From the NCBI GenBank assembly GCA_963974055.1, contig CAXBCP010000002.1:62001-126000 (forward strand): a DNA stretch of 64,000 nt, written 5' to 3'. Shown in pieces: positions 24,542 through 32,997 of the stretch (positions are counted from its first letter, which is position 1; every line of letters begins with the position of its first letter). The notes under the pieces were generated by a model. The model had not been told where the DNA came from. It did no database searches and saw nothing but the letters and a program-made list of their open reading frames with translations. The stretch is from CAXBCP01 sp963974055. Its GTDB lineage: Bacteria > Pseudomonadota > Alphaproteobacteria > MPNO01 > UBA830. The position numbers and the translations under genes are program-made.

Positions 24542-25300
24542 ATGGAACCGTTCATGAATGTCATCAAATCACTCGCGGCTCTGGGAGCCCTCGGACTGGT
24601 TCTGTCGGGCTGTAATGTCGTCGACCGGCTCGCGACGGTCGGCCAGAAGCCCAAGCTGACGTCGGTTCAGAACCCCGTTCAGAATCCCAACTACCGCCCG
24701 GTATCGTTGCCGATGCCGACACAACGGCCCGATGTCCGCCATGCGAATTCGCTCTGGCGCGCGGGCGCACGGCAGTTCTTCAAGGACCAGCGCGCCGCCG
24801 GCGTGGGAGATATTCTGACCGTCATGATCGCGATCTCGGACAATGCCACGATCGCCAACAAGACAACGCGCACCCGGACCAACACGGAAGACGCTTCGGC
24901 GAACAATTTTCTCGGATATGAATCGACACTCAGCCGGCTGTTGCCGACCAACATCAACCCCGCCTCGCTTATCGACCTCGACAGCTCGAACAAAACCGAG
25001 GGCGACGGAAATATCACCCGCGGCGAGACAATCAACCTGAAAGTGGCGGCCGTCGTCACCCAGCGTCTGCCGAACGGGAATCTTGCGCTCCACGGCCGCC
25101 AGGAAATACAGGTAAACTTCGAAGTCCGCGAACTGCAGATTGCCGGCGTCATCCGGCCCGAAGATATCGGATCCGATAATACGATTTCCTATGAGAAAAT
25201 CGCCGAAGCCCGGATCGCCTACGGCGGCAGAGGCCAGATCACGGATATCCAGCAGCCGCGTTACGGCCAACAGCTATTCGATATCCTCTTCCCCTTCTGA
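24542..25300 (+). CDS. flgH: L-ring lipoprotein FlgH
   Basis: FlgH forms the outer-membrane L-ring. The 252-residue protein has a lipoprotein signal with lipobox LVLSGC (Cys near residue 23), then SLWRAGARQFFKDQRAAGVGDILTVMIAISDNATIANKTTR, and ends EVRELQIAGVIRPEDIGSDNTISYEKIAEARIAYGGRGQITDIQQPRYGQQLFDILFPF, the FlgH signature. ATG at 24542 is used; ATG at 24554 (MNVIKSL) is equally possible and gives the same mature protein. It ends 18 bp before a strong terminator shared with the converging dksA. Confidence 0.95.
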   Translation: MEPFMNVIKSLAALGALGLVLSGCNVVDRLATVGQKPKLTSVQNPVQNPNYRPVSLPMPTQRPDVRHANSLWRAGARQFFKDQRAAGVGDILTVMIAISDNATIANKTTRTRTNTEDASANNFLGYESTLSRLLPTNINPASLIDLDSSNKTEGDGNITRGETINLKVAAVVTQRLPNGNLALHGRQEIQVNFEVRELQIAGVIRPEDIGSDNTISYEKIAEARIAYGGRGQITDIQQPRYGQQLFDILFPF

Positions 25301-25318
25301 TCCAGGATATGCTCGAAC

Positions 25319-25354
25319 AAAAGGCCTGCCCCAATACCGGGACAGGCCTTTTTT
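25319..25354. terminator. Intrinsic terminator between flgH and dksA
   Basis: AAAAGGCCTG (25319-25328) pairs with CAGGCCTTTT (25343-25352), with further CCC/GGG pairing after one mismatch, followed by a T run. It sits between convergent flgH and dksA; the A run before it lets it work partly in both directions. Confidence 0.9.
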
Positions 25355-25395
25355 CGGTCGCATTGCCGCTATCGCTGGTCGCACTGCCGCGATCG

Positions 25396-25812
25396 TTATA
25401 CGTCGCGCTGGGTTTTTTCGAGTCTTTCGTGGCGCTCCTGGGCCTCCAGGCTCAGCGTTGCGACGGGCCGCGCTTCAAGGCGTTTGACGCCGATCGGCTC
25501 CCCCGTTTCGCTGCAGTAGCCATAGGTTCCGTCTTCGATCCGCTTGAGCGCCTGATCGATTTTAACGACCAGTTTCCGGGCGCGGTCGCGGGTCCGCAGC
25601 TCGAGACTGCGCCCCGTTTCCGTCGACGCCCTGTCGGCGACATCCGCAGATTTCGAGGTGTCTTCCTGCAGATGCTGCAACGTCAGATTGGCGTCGTGAT
25701 ACAGCTCGTCCTTCCAGGCTGCAAGCTTCAGCCGGAAAAACTCGAGCATTACCTCGTTCATGAACGGCTCGTCCTCGGACGGTCGGTAATCGGGCGGAAT
25801 TGTGGTCGTCAT
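25396..25812 (-). CDS. dksA: DksA/TraR-family regulator
   Basis: DksA binds the RNA polymerase secondary channel and works with ppGpp. The 138-residue protein has the coiled-coil region (about 20-95, FFRLKLAAWKDELYHDANLTLQHLQED...) and the globular GTYGYCSETGEPIGVKRLEARPVATLSLEAQERHE. Of the four zinc Cys of E. coli DksA only Cys100 is kept; the others are Thr103, Ser121 and Ala124, as in one alphaproteobacterial DksA group. The start was set at MTTTIPPDY; the longer frame has unlikely sequence. It lies downstream of fliX on the minus strand. Confidence 0.93.
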   Translation of the reverse strand: MTTTIPPDYRPSEDEPFMNEVMLEFFRLKLAAWKDELYHDANLTLQHLQEDTSKSADVADRASTETGRSLELRTRDRARKLVVKIDQALKRIEDGTYGYCSETGEPIGVKRLEARPVATLSLEAQERHERLEKTQRDV

Positions 25813-25901
25813 ATCTGCGGCAAACCCCGGATTTCGGGCCGGATTATATGTTTCGGCCAAGCCCCGGCGCAAGGGCGACTATGAAGGACAGACGTGAAAA
25901 T

Positions 25902-26318
25902 TCAGGTCATCTGCCCGAGCTTCGCGAGCTCGACGGCGGCGCGAAGTTCTATCTCTTCAAGAATCTCGGCAAGGCGAGGATCCGCGATGTTCTGGCGCTG
26001 CTGACGAACCTGGCCGAGCAGCCGCTGAAGCGTCGCCGGGTTCACACGGCCGGTCAGCAACCCGTGGCGGATTTCATCAAGACGGTCCAGAAGGTCATCG
26101 CCCCGTTCCCGCGCCTGGCGTCCGCCGCGACCGTCTTCGTCGATTTCCTGAAGGGCAAGAATGCCGTCTATCGCACCGGCCTGTCCGCTCGGCGCGCCTG
26201 CCATGGGCTGGCGCGTCTGTGACAGTTCGCTGGCGAACTTCGCGCTTGACGACCCCTTGGACGGACTGCGCCGGCGTATGCTGTTGTTCTGTACGGGGTG
26301 CGCGCCTGCAATCTTCAT
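25902..26318 (-). CDS. fliX: Flagellar assembly regulator FliX
   Basis: FliX links flagellar assembly to FlbD activity in Caulobacter: it holds FlbD inactive until the basal body is built, then lets it activate sigma-54 genes. The 138-residue protein matches the family length and its C-terminal conserved part: GAIDGILALQEIDED, RARERGDDLLDRLDEIRHGLLTGRVNPATLQRLLGQV, and the terminal DPRLAEILEEIELRAAVELAKLGQ. The ATG giving MKIAGAHPV is chosen. A perfect CtrA box lies 64-78 bp upstream. Its presence, with flbD in this window, supports a Caulobacter-like hierarchy. Confidence 0.9.
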   Translation of the reverse strand: MKIAGAHPVQNNSIRRRSPSKGSSSAKFASELSQTRQPMAGAPSGQAGAIDGILALQEIDEDGRGGRQARERGDDLLDRLDEIRHGLLTGRVNPATLQRLLGQVRQQRQNIADPRLAEILEEIELRAAVELAKLGQMT

Positions 26319-26381
26319 TCCGAAATTCCGCAAACCTTCCCGGGCAATAGTCCCGAAGCGGTCAGGGTGCACCGATTTCGG

Positions 26382-26396
26382 TTAACAACGGGTTAA
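26382..26396 (-). promoter_or_regulatory. CtrA box upstream of fliX
   Basis: TTAACAACGGGTTAA is an exact TTAA-N7-TTAA CtrA full site, 64-78 bp upstream of fliX. It is the best CtrA match in the window. Confidence 0.7.
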
Positions 26397-26409
26397 GTCC
26401 GGGCCGGGT

Positions 26410-26447
26410 CGGGCAGAAATTGCCGGATCACCCGGAATATTCTGCCG
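26410..26447. promoter_or_regulatory. ftr-like FlbD enhancer region upstream of flgI
   Basis: Two related elements: GGCA-GAAAT-TGCC at 26412-26424, within CGGGCAGAAATTGCCGG, and CCCGGAATATTCTGCCG at 26431-26447. They lie 72-108 bp upstream of the flgI sigma-54 promoter. Confidence 0.5.
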
Positions 26448-26518
26448 ACGCCACCCGATTCCGCCCCGACCCTCATAATTTTATTGTTATAAATCAATGA
26501 TTTAAAAAGTTCTCAAAC

Positions 26519-26535
26519 TGGCACGGATTTCGCAA
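26519..26535 (+). promoter_or_regulatory. Sigma-54 promoter of flgI-flgJ-flgN-flgK-flgL-fliW
   Basis: TGGCACGGATTTCGCAA with GG at 26520-26521 and GC at 26532-26533, exact 10-base spacing, TGGCACG matching the -24 consensus. It is 35 bp before the flgI ATG, with the enhancer elements upstream. Confidence 0.82.
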
Positions 26536-26569
26536 GGAGAGGAACGGACGAACACCATTGGTAACGTAA

Positions 26570-27748
26570 ATGTATTCTCGCTCTCGCCATCATCGACCGG
26601 CACCCGAATTGGGCCATCTATCGGGTTTGCAGCGCGCTTTCGGCCCCTTCATCGCCGCCATTCTGGCGCTCGCGATGCTGGTATCGCCGGTTGGCGCAGG
26701 CGCACAATCACGGATTAAGGATGTCGCCGATTTCGAAGGCGTCCGGGAAAACCTCCTGGTCGGCTATGGCCTGGTGGTCGGACTGAACGGCACCGGCGAT
26801 ACGCTGACGAATTCCGCCTTCACCAAACACAGCCTGGTGGGCATGCTCGAACGCCTGGGCATCAATACGCGCACCGACACGCTGAAGACCGCAAATGTCG
26901 CCGCGGTCATGGTGACATCGACCCTGCCGCCGTTTGCCCGCCAGGGCACCCGGATCGACGTGACCGTATCGGCACTCGGCGACGCGAAAAGCCTGCTCGG
27001 TGGCACGCTTCTGGTAACCCCGATGGTCGGCGCCGACGGAGAGGTCTACTCGGTTGCCCAAGGCCAATTGGCAGTAGGCGGTTTTTCCGCCCAGGGCAAT
27101 GCCGGAACCGTGACCAAAGGCGTGCCGACGAGCGGACGCATACCGAATGGCGGCATCATCGAACGCGAACTGCTGTTCGATATGACGCGTCTTTCGAATA
27201 TACGGATTTCCCTTCGCAACCCCGACCTGACGACAGCACGCCGTATCTCGCAGGCGATCAACAGCTTTCTTCGCGTCGAAGCCTCTCATTCGGTGGATCC
27301 CGGCACGGTCAGACTGGCCGTACCGCCCGGCTATCCGGGCGGCCCCGTCGCCCTTCTTACAGACATCGAGCAACTGCGCATCAAGCCGGACCAGGTTGCG
27401 CGCGTGGTGATTGACGAACAGTCGGGTGTCATCGTGATGGGCGAGCATGTCCGTATCAGCACCGTCGCCATCGCCCAGGGGAACCTGACCATCCGTATCT
27501 CGGAAAACAAACAGGTGTCGCAGCCCAATGCCTTTGCGGCAACCGGAGCAACCCAGACGGTCGATCGCACAACCATCGACATCGATGAAGACAAGGACAA
27601 GAAGATGGCGGTGCTGCCCAGCAGCGTCAGCCTTCAGGAACTCGTCAACGGTCTCAATGCCCTCGGCATCGGTCCGCGCGACATGATCACGATCCTGCAG
27701 ACCATCAAGGCATCCGGCGCGCTGCAGGCCGAAATAGAGGTGATGTAA
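26570..27748 (+). CDS. flgI: P-ring protein FlgI
   Basis: FlgI builds the periplasmic P-ring around the rod. The 392-residue protein has a long N-terminal stretch before the Sec signal core (FIAAILALAMLVSPVGAGAQ, cleaved near residue 46), then the family start SRIKDVADFEGVRENLLVGYGLVVGLNGTGDTLTNSAFT, and a C-terminus with SSVSLQELVNGLNALGIGPRDMITILQTIKASGALQAEIEVM. The start is uncertain because the best ribosome-site-like stretch (AAGGAGAGG) lies about 28 bases upstream of the ATG used; the mature protein is unaffected. flgJ starts 1 bp before its stop. Confidence 0.96.
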   Translation: MYSRSRHHRPAPELGHLSGLQRAFGPFIAAILALAMLVSPVGAGAQSRIKDVADFEGVRENLLVGYGLVVGLNGTGDTLTNSAFTKHSLVGMLERLGINTRTDTLKTANVAAVMVTSTLPPFARQGTRIDVTVSALGDAKSLLGGTLLVTPMVGADGEVYSVAQGQLAVGGFSAQGNAGTVTKGVPTSGRIPNGGIIERELLFDMTRLSNIRISLRNPDLTTARRISQAINSFLRVEASHSVDPGTVRLAVPPGYPGGPVALLTDIEQLRIKPDQVARVVIDEQSGVIVMGEHVRISTVAIAQGNLTIRISENKQVSQPNAFAATGATQTVDRTTIDIDEDKDKKMAVLPSSVSLQELVNGLNALGIGPRDMITILQTIKASGALQAEIEVM

Positions 27749-28098
27749 TGGAAGCCCTTCCCGGCACGTTTCAGACCCCCTCGGACGCGGTATCGCAGAC
27801 GGCGAAACCGCCGAAATTCGCAAAGGACATGAGCCCGGAGAAAGTCCGGGAATCCGCCGAGGAATTCGAGTCGTTCTTTCTCTCCCAGTTCCTGAGCCAG
27901 ATGTTCAAGGGTATCAAAACCGATGGGCCGTTCGGCGGGGGACATGGGGAATCCATGTTCCGCGAAATGCAGTTCAAGGAATATGCCACCGCGATCGCCA
28001 ATAACGGCGGCATAGGGATCGCCGACTCGATCGTTCGCCAGCTGATCCAAACCCAGGAAGTTCCGGCCGACAACGCCAAAGGACGAACCGCCAAATGA
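27748..28098 (+). CDS. flgJ: Rod-binding protein FlgJ, N-terminal-domain form
   Basis: FlgJ caps the growing rod. This 116-residue version has only the rod-binding domain (VRESAEEFESFFLSQFLSQMFKGIKTDGPFGGGHGESMFREMQFKEYATAIANNGGIGIADSIVRQLI) and no muramidase domain, which is normal in alphaproteobacteria, where a separate enzyme opens the peptidoglycan. It overlaps flgI by one base (TAATG arrangement) and overlaps the next gene by 4 bp (ATGA). Confidence 0.92.
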   Translation: MEALPGTFQTPSDAVSQTAKPPKFAKDMSPEKVRESAEEFESFFLSQFLSQMFKGIKTDGPFGGGHGESMFREMQFKEYATAIANNGGIGIADSIVRQLIQTQEVPADNAKGRTAK

Positions 28099-28541
28099 CA
28101 GATCCTGCGAAAGTAGAAGTACTGATCCGTGTCGCCAGCCGGTTGATTTCGGTTCTCGAGCGTGAAGTCGATTATCTGCGGGAAATGAAAACCGCCGATG
28201 TCGCGACGCTTCAGTCAGAGAAAATGCAGCTCGTCGTCGCGTATGAGGATCACGTCCGGGCTCTCGCGGCCGCGCCCGACATGCTTAAGAAAGTCGCGCC
28301 GGCGATCCAGGACGAATTTGCCGAGATTGCCGAGCGGTTCGATGTCGCGATGACCGAAAACCGCAGGGCGCTGTCGGCGGCCCATGACGCCCAGGAAAGA
28401 TTCATGAAGGCCATCGTAAAGGCCGCCGAAGATCAGCGCGCGTCATTCCACGCCTATTCGCCGGCGGGCACGCTGTCGGCGAACAACACCCGGAAAAACA
28501 GCACCGGGCCCCTGTCGCTGACCCTCAACTCCCATATCTAA
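28095..28541 (+). CDS. flgN: FlgN-family hook-associated protein chaperone
   Basis: A 148-residue, almost entirely helical protein just before flgK. VEVLIRVASRLISVLEREVDYLREMKTADVATLQSEKMQLVVAYEDHVRALAAAP matches the FlgN/FlbY-type chaperones that escort FlgK and FlgL to the export apparatus. The C-terminal segment (SANNTRKNSTGPLSLTLN) is low complexity. The ATG overlaps the flgJ stop, and flgK follows after 12 bp. Similarity is to the general pattern; position supports it. Confidence 0.75.
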   Translation: MTDPAKVEVLIRVASRLISVLEREVDYLREMKTADVATLQSEKMQLVVAYEDHVRALAAAPDMLKKVAPAIQDEFAEIAERFDVAMTENRRALSAAHDAQERFMKAIVKAAEDQRASFHAYSPAGTLSANNTRKNSTGPLSLTLNSHI

Positions 28542-28553
28542 GAGCACGTCGAA

Positions 28554-30605
28554 ATGTCGCTCAGCATCGCCCTCCAGAATGCCGTTACCGGCCTGCACCT
28601 CAACCAGCGGGCGCTTGACGTCACGGCGCAGAATGTCGCCAACGTCAATACCGAGGGCTATTCGCGCAAGACCGTCCACCAGCAGGCCGTGGTCGTCGCA
28701 GGCCGGGGTGCCGGTGTCGAAATTTCGTCGATTTCGCGAACCGTCAACGAGTTCATGCTCAAGGATCTTCGCGTCCAGATCAGCGCCATGTCGGACTTCG
28801 ATGAACGCAACGCGTTCTACGGCAGAATGCAGGACCTTTTCGGGTCGCCCGGCTCGGATTCGTCGATCGGCGTATCCATCGCGGATCTCGCGACACGCAT
28901 GCAGGCATTGTCGGCAAGTCCCGAGAACAACTCGTTGATGAGCGAAATAATATCCCGCGCCCAGTTGATTTCGCTGCAGTTCAACCAGATCGCGGAGGAA
29001 ATCGAAAGCCTTCGCCTCGAAGCGGACACCAATATTTCGTCCGCCATAACGACGGTAAATACCCAGCTGGAGCGGATCCAGGAACTCAACGTCCGGATCG
29101 CCGAGAACCTGGCACTCGGTCTCGGCGACAGCGAATTGCGGGACCAGCGCGATATCGCGCTGGACGAAATCGCCGAACTGATCGATGTGAACTATTTCGA
29201 GCGCTCAAACGGCGAAATCGTGATTTTCACGGATTCCGGCCGCCCGCTTCTTGATCGGACGGCACAGACTCTCAGCCATACCTCGGCAAGCCAGTTCTCG
29301 CCGTCGATCACCTGGGACTCCGGTGCGGTCAGCACCATCGATCTCGGCGGAAACGACATCACGTCCGAGATCGACTCGGGTGCAGTTGCCGGCTGGATTG
29401 CCATGCGCGACACGATCCTCCCCGATCTGCATTCACAGTTCGAGGAACTCGCGCAGTCCTTCACGCATGAAATCAATGCCGTCCATAACGACGGGGTCGG
29501 GTATCCTGGGCTTGCGCAGATGACTGGCACCCGAGAGGTCGCCGCGACAGATACACCGACATGGACCGGGGACGTTCGCGTCGGCATCGTCGACGATACC
29601 GGGACCGTCGTTGAATATCAGGATTTCGACCTGTCCACCTATGCCACGGTCGGCCTTCTCATTGCCGACATCAACCTGATGGCCAACGCCACGGCGGTCA
29701 TAAACGCCGCCGGCAACGTGGAGATCGACGCCCTGGGATCGAACGTTATCGCGATCAATGAAAGCACGAGCGCGGTAACGGTCGGAAACCAGACCATGGG
29801 CCTGTCGGGCTTTCTCGGTATGAACGATCTGTTCGATCAACCCAACAATTACGACGTTTACACGACCTCGCAACAAACCGCAGGCGCCGGCGCGCTCGCA
29901 AACGGCACGCTGACATTTACCGGCGCCTTCGGCACCGCCGCCGTCGGCGTAACGGCTGGCGACAGCCTCGCGACCATCGCAGCCTCGATCAACGCGGACG
30001 CCACCCTGTCCGCCGCCAACGTGACCGCCACCGTCATTGCGGACGGCAGCGGGTACCGCCTGCAAATCACGGACGCCGATGCCGACAATTTCTTCGTCGC
30101 GGATTCCGGCACCCTTATCAGCAGCATGGACATGAAGGCCCGCGAGCACTCGGTTGCTTCCAGCATGCTGGTCCGCAGCGACATAATCGCCGACCCGTCC
30201 AGGCTGTCGCGTGGCGAACTGAACAACAGCGCCACACTGCTGGTCGGCGATGTCGGCGTCACATCCGGCGGTCAGGACGTGATCCAGCGGCTTTCCAACC
30301 TGTTCGACACCGCCCTGAATTTCGAGGAAATCGGCGAGCTGCCCGACGCCAGCAAATCGCTGTCCGACTACGCAACGGCGATCCTGTCTCTGAACGCGAC
30401 ACAGGCCCGCAACGTAGAGGACTCGTTCACCACCAAGACGTTTCTTCACGACAATCTGGAACTGAAGACCCGCGCGATCAGCGGCGTCAATCTGGACGAG
30501 GAAATGGCGCATATGATCATTCTGGAGAGCGCCTATGCAGCCTCTGCCCGTGTCATCACAACGACGTCGGCACTGTTCGACGAACTCCTCAACATTGCCC
30601 GCTAG
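28554..30605 (+). CDS. flgK: Hook-filament junction protein FlgK
   Basis: FlgK is the first hook-filament junction protein. The 683-residue chain starts MSLSIALQNAVTGLHLNQRALDVTAQNVANVNTEGYSRKT and contains QRDIALDEIAELIDVNYFERSNGEIVIFTDSGRPLL, the FlgK middle. A Flagellin_IN-like segment lies at about residues 440-530 (GDSLATIAASINADATLSAANVTATVIADGSGYRLQITDA), and the protein ends GVNLDEEMAHMIILESAYAASARVITTTSALFDELLNI. It is in operon with flgL, 9 bp downstream. Confidence 0.96.
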   Translation: MSLSIALQNAVTGLHLNQRALDVTAQNVANVNTEGYSRKTVHQQAVVVAGRGAGVEISSISRTVNEFMLKDLRVQISAMSDFDERNAFYGRMQDLFGSPGSDSSIGVSIADLATRMQALSASPENNSLMSEIISRAQLISLQFNQIAEEIESLRLEADTNISSAITTVNTQLERIQELNVRIAENLALGLGDSELRDQRDIALDEIAELIDVNYFERSNGEIVIFTDSGRPLLDRTAQTLSHTSASQFSPSITWDSGAVSTIDLGGNDITSEIDSGAVAGWIAMRDTILPDLHSQFEELAQSFTHEINAVHNDGVGYPGLAQMTGTREVAATDTPTWTGDVRVGIVDDTGTVVEYQDFDLSTYATVGLLIADINLMANATAVINAAGNVEIDALGSNVIAINESTSAVTVGNQTMGLSGFLGMNDLFDQPNNYDVYTTSQQTAGAGALANGTLTFTGAFGTAAVGVTAGDSLATIAASINADATLSAANVTATVIADGSGYRLQITDADADNFFVADSGTLISSMDMKAREHSVASSMLVRSDIIADPSRLSRGELNNSATLLVGDVGVTSGGQDVIQRLSNLFDTALNFEEIGELPDASKSLSDYATAILSLNATQARNVEDSFTTKTFLHDNLELKTRAISGVNLDEEMAHMIILESAYAASARVITTTSALFDELLNIAR

Positions 30606-30614
30606 GAATAGTTC

Positions 30615-31526
30615 ATGACCCGCGTCGCAAATCTTGGCCAGCACGACCGCATCGTCTCTTTGATCATGCAGACCCAGCGTGAGTCCAGCGAGGCCGAACT
30701 CCAGATCGCATCGGGCCGCAAATCGCAGGACTACAAGGGCATCGCCCGGGACTCGGCACGCCTGGTGGAGCTTGAAACGACGCAGATGCGATCCAACCAG
30801 TATGTCGCCAACAACCAGTTGATCGAAGACAGGCTACAGCTGATGGAAGGAAATGTCGGCCAGGTGTTCGATATTCTGACGGAATTCAAGACGTTGCTGA
30901 TCAACGCGCTGAACGAAGGCAATGCCGCCGAACTCGGGCTGCAGAACCATGCCAGCGAGATGATGACGCAGGTCTCGACCCTGCTGAACGCGGACCTCGA
31001 CGGACGCCACCTGTTCGCAGGCTCAATGACCAATACCCCCCCTGTCGACCTGACCGGTCTGCCGGTCGCATATGCCATACCGAGTTCCGACGGCGACTCG
31101 AGCGGCTACTATCAGGGCGACGCCAAACTGCTGCAAACGCGCGCGGACGATAATCTCGACCTTACATACGGGATAACGGCCGACACCCTGGGGTTCGAGC
31201 AGGTCATTCGCGCCATGGATATCGTCATAAAGGGCGCGCCCACCGACACGGCAATGCTGAACCACGCGCTCGATGTCACGAACTCGGCGGCCAACAATGT
31301 CGCAAACATCCGGACGCAGATCGGTAACACCCGGTCGTCTCTCGCCGAGATCGAAAAGACTCACCAGGATTTTATCCTGTTCGCCAATGAGACGATCGGC
31401 GATCTCGAAAACACCGATATCACGCTCGCCATCACAAAACTTAACGAAACACAGGTTACGCTTGAAGCGTCATACATGACGCTTTCGCGACTCGGCCAAA
31501 TCAGTCTGCTGCAATTCCTGCGTTAG
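30615..31526 (+). CDS. flgL: Hook-filament junction protein FlgL
   Basis: FlgL is the second junction protein, flagellin-like at both ends. The 303-residue protein has an N-terminal helix region (IVSLIMQTQRESSEAELQIASGRKSQDYKGIARDSARLVELE) and a C-terminal region (NTRSSLAEIEKTHQDFILFANETIGDLENTDITLAITKLNETQVTLEASYMTLSRLGQISLLQFL). Shorter than flagellins and close to the usual FlgL size. It is followed 47 bp downstream by fliW. Confidence 0.92.
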   Translation: MTRVANLGQHDRIVSLIMQTQRESSEAELQIASGRKSQDYKGIARDSARLVELETTQMRSNQYVANNQLIEDRLQLMEGNVGQVFDILTEFKTLLINALNEGNAAELGLQNHASEMMTQVSTLLNADLDGRHLFAGSMTNTPPVDLTGLPVAYAIPSSDGDSSGYYQGDAKLLQTRADDNLDLTYGITADTLGFEQVIRAMDIVIKGAPTDTAMLNHALDVTNSAANNVANIRTQIGNTRSSLAEIEKTHQDFILFANETIGDLENTDITLAITKLNETQVTLEASYMTLSRLGQISLLQFLR

Positions 31527-31573
31527 AAAATGGACCCGGCAGACAACATGACTAGGAACGAAGGAGATCGACG

Positions 31574-32122
31574 ATGACAACCACCGCCCTGACTGAGGAA
31601 ATGGCTCCCGCCGAAACCTCCGCGCCGGTGCTGGCCGCAGCGGCGGACGGTCGCCGGACTATCGAAACCAGGTTCGGCACCATGGAATTCGCCAGCGAGC
31701 AGGCGATCTCCATGCCGCGGGGCGTGCTGGGCTTCGCGGAACACAAGGAGTTCGGTCTCGCCTACCTGCCCAACAAGTTCATTGAACAACTGATGTTGCT
31801 GCAAAGCTTCACGGACCCGGATACATCGTTCCTGGTGCTCCCGATCAACATCGATGCGGGGATCATCGACGAAGCGGATCTCGTCGCAGCCTGTGCAACG
31901 ATGGATGTCGCGCCGGAAAATGCCGTAATCGCCGTAATCGTTACGATACGCGATGCCGGTGGCCAGCCGCAAATTACGACCAACCTGCGCGCACCGATCG
32001 TACTGGACGCCGAAACCCGAAACGGATGGCAATACGTGCTGCCGAACGGAAAGTATTCCGTCCGCCAGAGTTTGGCCCTGCCCGCCGCCGATCCGGGCGC
32101 CGACATACCCGCGCAGGGTTAA
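31574..32122 (+). CDS. fliW: FliW, CsrA-binding flagellar assembly factor
   Basis: FliW binds CsrA and also flagellin: when flagellin is secreted, freed FliW sequesters CsrA and flagellin translation resumes. The 182-residue protein has a 28-residue N-terminal extension, then RTIETRFGTMEFASEQAISMPRGVLGFAEHKEFGLAYLPN, MLLQSFTDPDTSFLVLPINID and NLRAPIVLDAETRNGWQYVLPNGKYSVRQSL, which fit the FliW fold. It follows flgL, as in Bacillus (flgK-flgL-fliW-csrA-hag), but csrA is elsewhere in this window. Strong GAAGGAG ribosome site. Together with csrA it argues for post-transcriptional flagellin control. Confidence 0.9.
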   Translation: MTTTALTEEMAPAETSAPVLAAAADGRRTIETRFGTMEFASEQAISMPRGVLGFAEHKEFGLAYLPNKFIEQLMLLQSFTDPDTSFLVLPINIDAGIIDEADLVAACATMDVAPENAVIAVIVTIRDAGGQPQITTNLRAPIVLDAETRNGWQYVLPNGKYSVRQSLALPAADPGADIPAQG

Positions 32123-32133
32123 ACGAATATTTA
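32119..32133 (+). promoter_or_regulatory. Possible CtrA box upstream of the sugar island
   Basis: TTAA-N7-TTTA overlaps the fliW stop and lies 55-69 bp before the first sugar gene. It is the same one-mismatch form as at fliF. It also forms an imperfect inverted repeat GGGTTAAA/TTTACCC. Confidence 0.3.
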
Positions 32134-32187
32134 CCCTAATTCGCAATAATCAGCGCAATCGCGCCGCCAGGCTATGGGAAACGAAAC

Positions 32188-32997
32188 ATGCGTATGACGG
32201 ATTTGAGCGTCGTGGTGCTCTGCGGAGGACTGGGCACCCGGCTTCGTGAAGAGACCGAATTCAAGCCCAAACCGATGGTTACCATCGGCGGGCGGCCGAT
32301 TCTATGGCATATCATGAAGCATTACCGTCACTTCGATCTTCGGAACTTCGTTCTCTGCCTGGGCTACCGGGGAGACGTTATCCGCGATTTTTTCCTGAAC
32401 TACCCGATCTACAACACCGATTTTGCCGTCGACCTCGGAACCGGGGACGTCGAGACGTTGTCCAACGGCTGCCCCGAGGACTGGCGCGTCGTTCTCGCAG
32501 AAACAGGCGAAGAATCGCTGACCGGTACCCGCATCAACCAGACCCTGCGATATATTCCCGGAGACACCTTCCTTGCGACCTATGGCGATGGCGTCTCGGA
32601 TGTCGATATCGACCGTCTTCTCGCCCATCACAGGGCTTCCGGCCGCCTGGCGACGGTAACCGCCGTCCGCCCCTCTTCACGCTTCGGCGAATTGTCGATC
32701 GACGGCGATGTCGTAACGAATTTTCGCGAAAAACCGCAGGTCAATGACGGCTGGATCAATGGCGGGTTTTTCGTCTTCGAGAAGCGCGCCTTCGATTACA
32801 TCCATCCCGACGACAACGTTTCCCTGGAAGAAGGCGTTCTCGAACGCCTCGCCAATGACGGACAGCTCGGCGTGTACCAGCACAAGGGTTTCTGGCAATC
32901 AATGGATACCTACCGGGAAATGCAGCTTCTGAATGAAATGTGGGACGTGGACAACGCGCCCTGGCATGTCTGGAAGGAGCACCGGTTATCGGCGTAA
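32188..32997 (+). CDS. rfbF: Glucose-1-phosphate cytidylyltransferase
   Basis: Makes CDP-glucose from CTP and glucose-1-phosphate, the first step of CDP-deoxysugar pathways. The 269-residue protein has the nucleotidyltransferase motif VVLCGGLGTRLREETEFKPKPMVTIGGRPILWHI, FVLCLGYRGDVIRDFFLNY, TYGDGVSDVDIDRLL and EKPQVNDGWINGGFFVFEKR, all typical of RfbF/DdhA. The start is MRMTDLSVVVL. It begins the plus-strand glycosylation island after fliW; the next gene overlaps its end. Confidence 0.95.
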   Translation: MRMTDLSVVVLCGGLGTRLREETEFKPKPMVTIGGRPILWHIMKHYRHFDLRNFVLCLGYRGDVIRDFFLNYPIYNTDFAVDLGTGDVETLSNGCPEDWRVVLAETGEESLTGTRINQTLRYIPGDTFLATYGDGVSDVDIDRLLAHHRASGRLATVTAVRPSSRFGELSIDGDVVTNFREKPQVNDGWINGGFFVFEKRAFDYIHPDDNVSLEEGVLERLANDGQLGVYQHKGFWQSMDTYREMQLLNEMWDVDNAPWHVWKEHRLSA

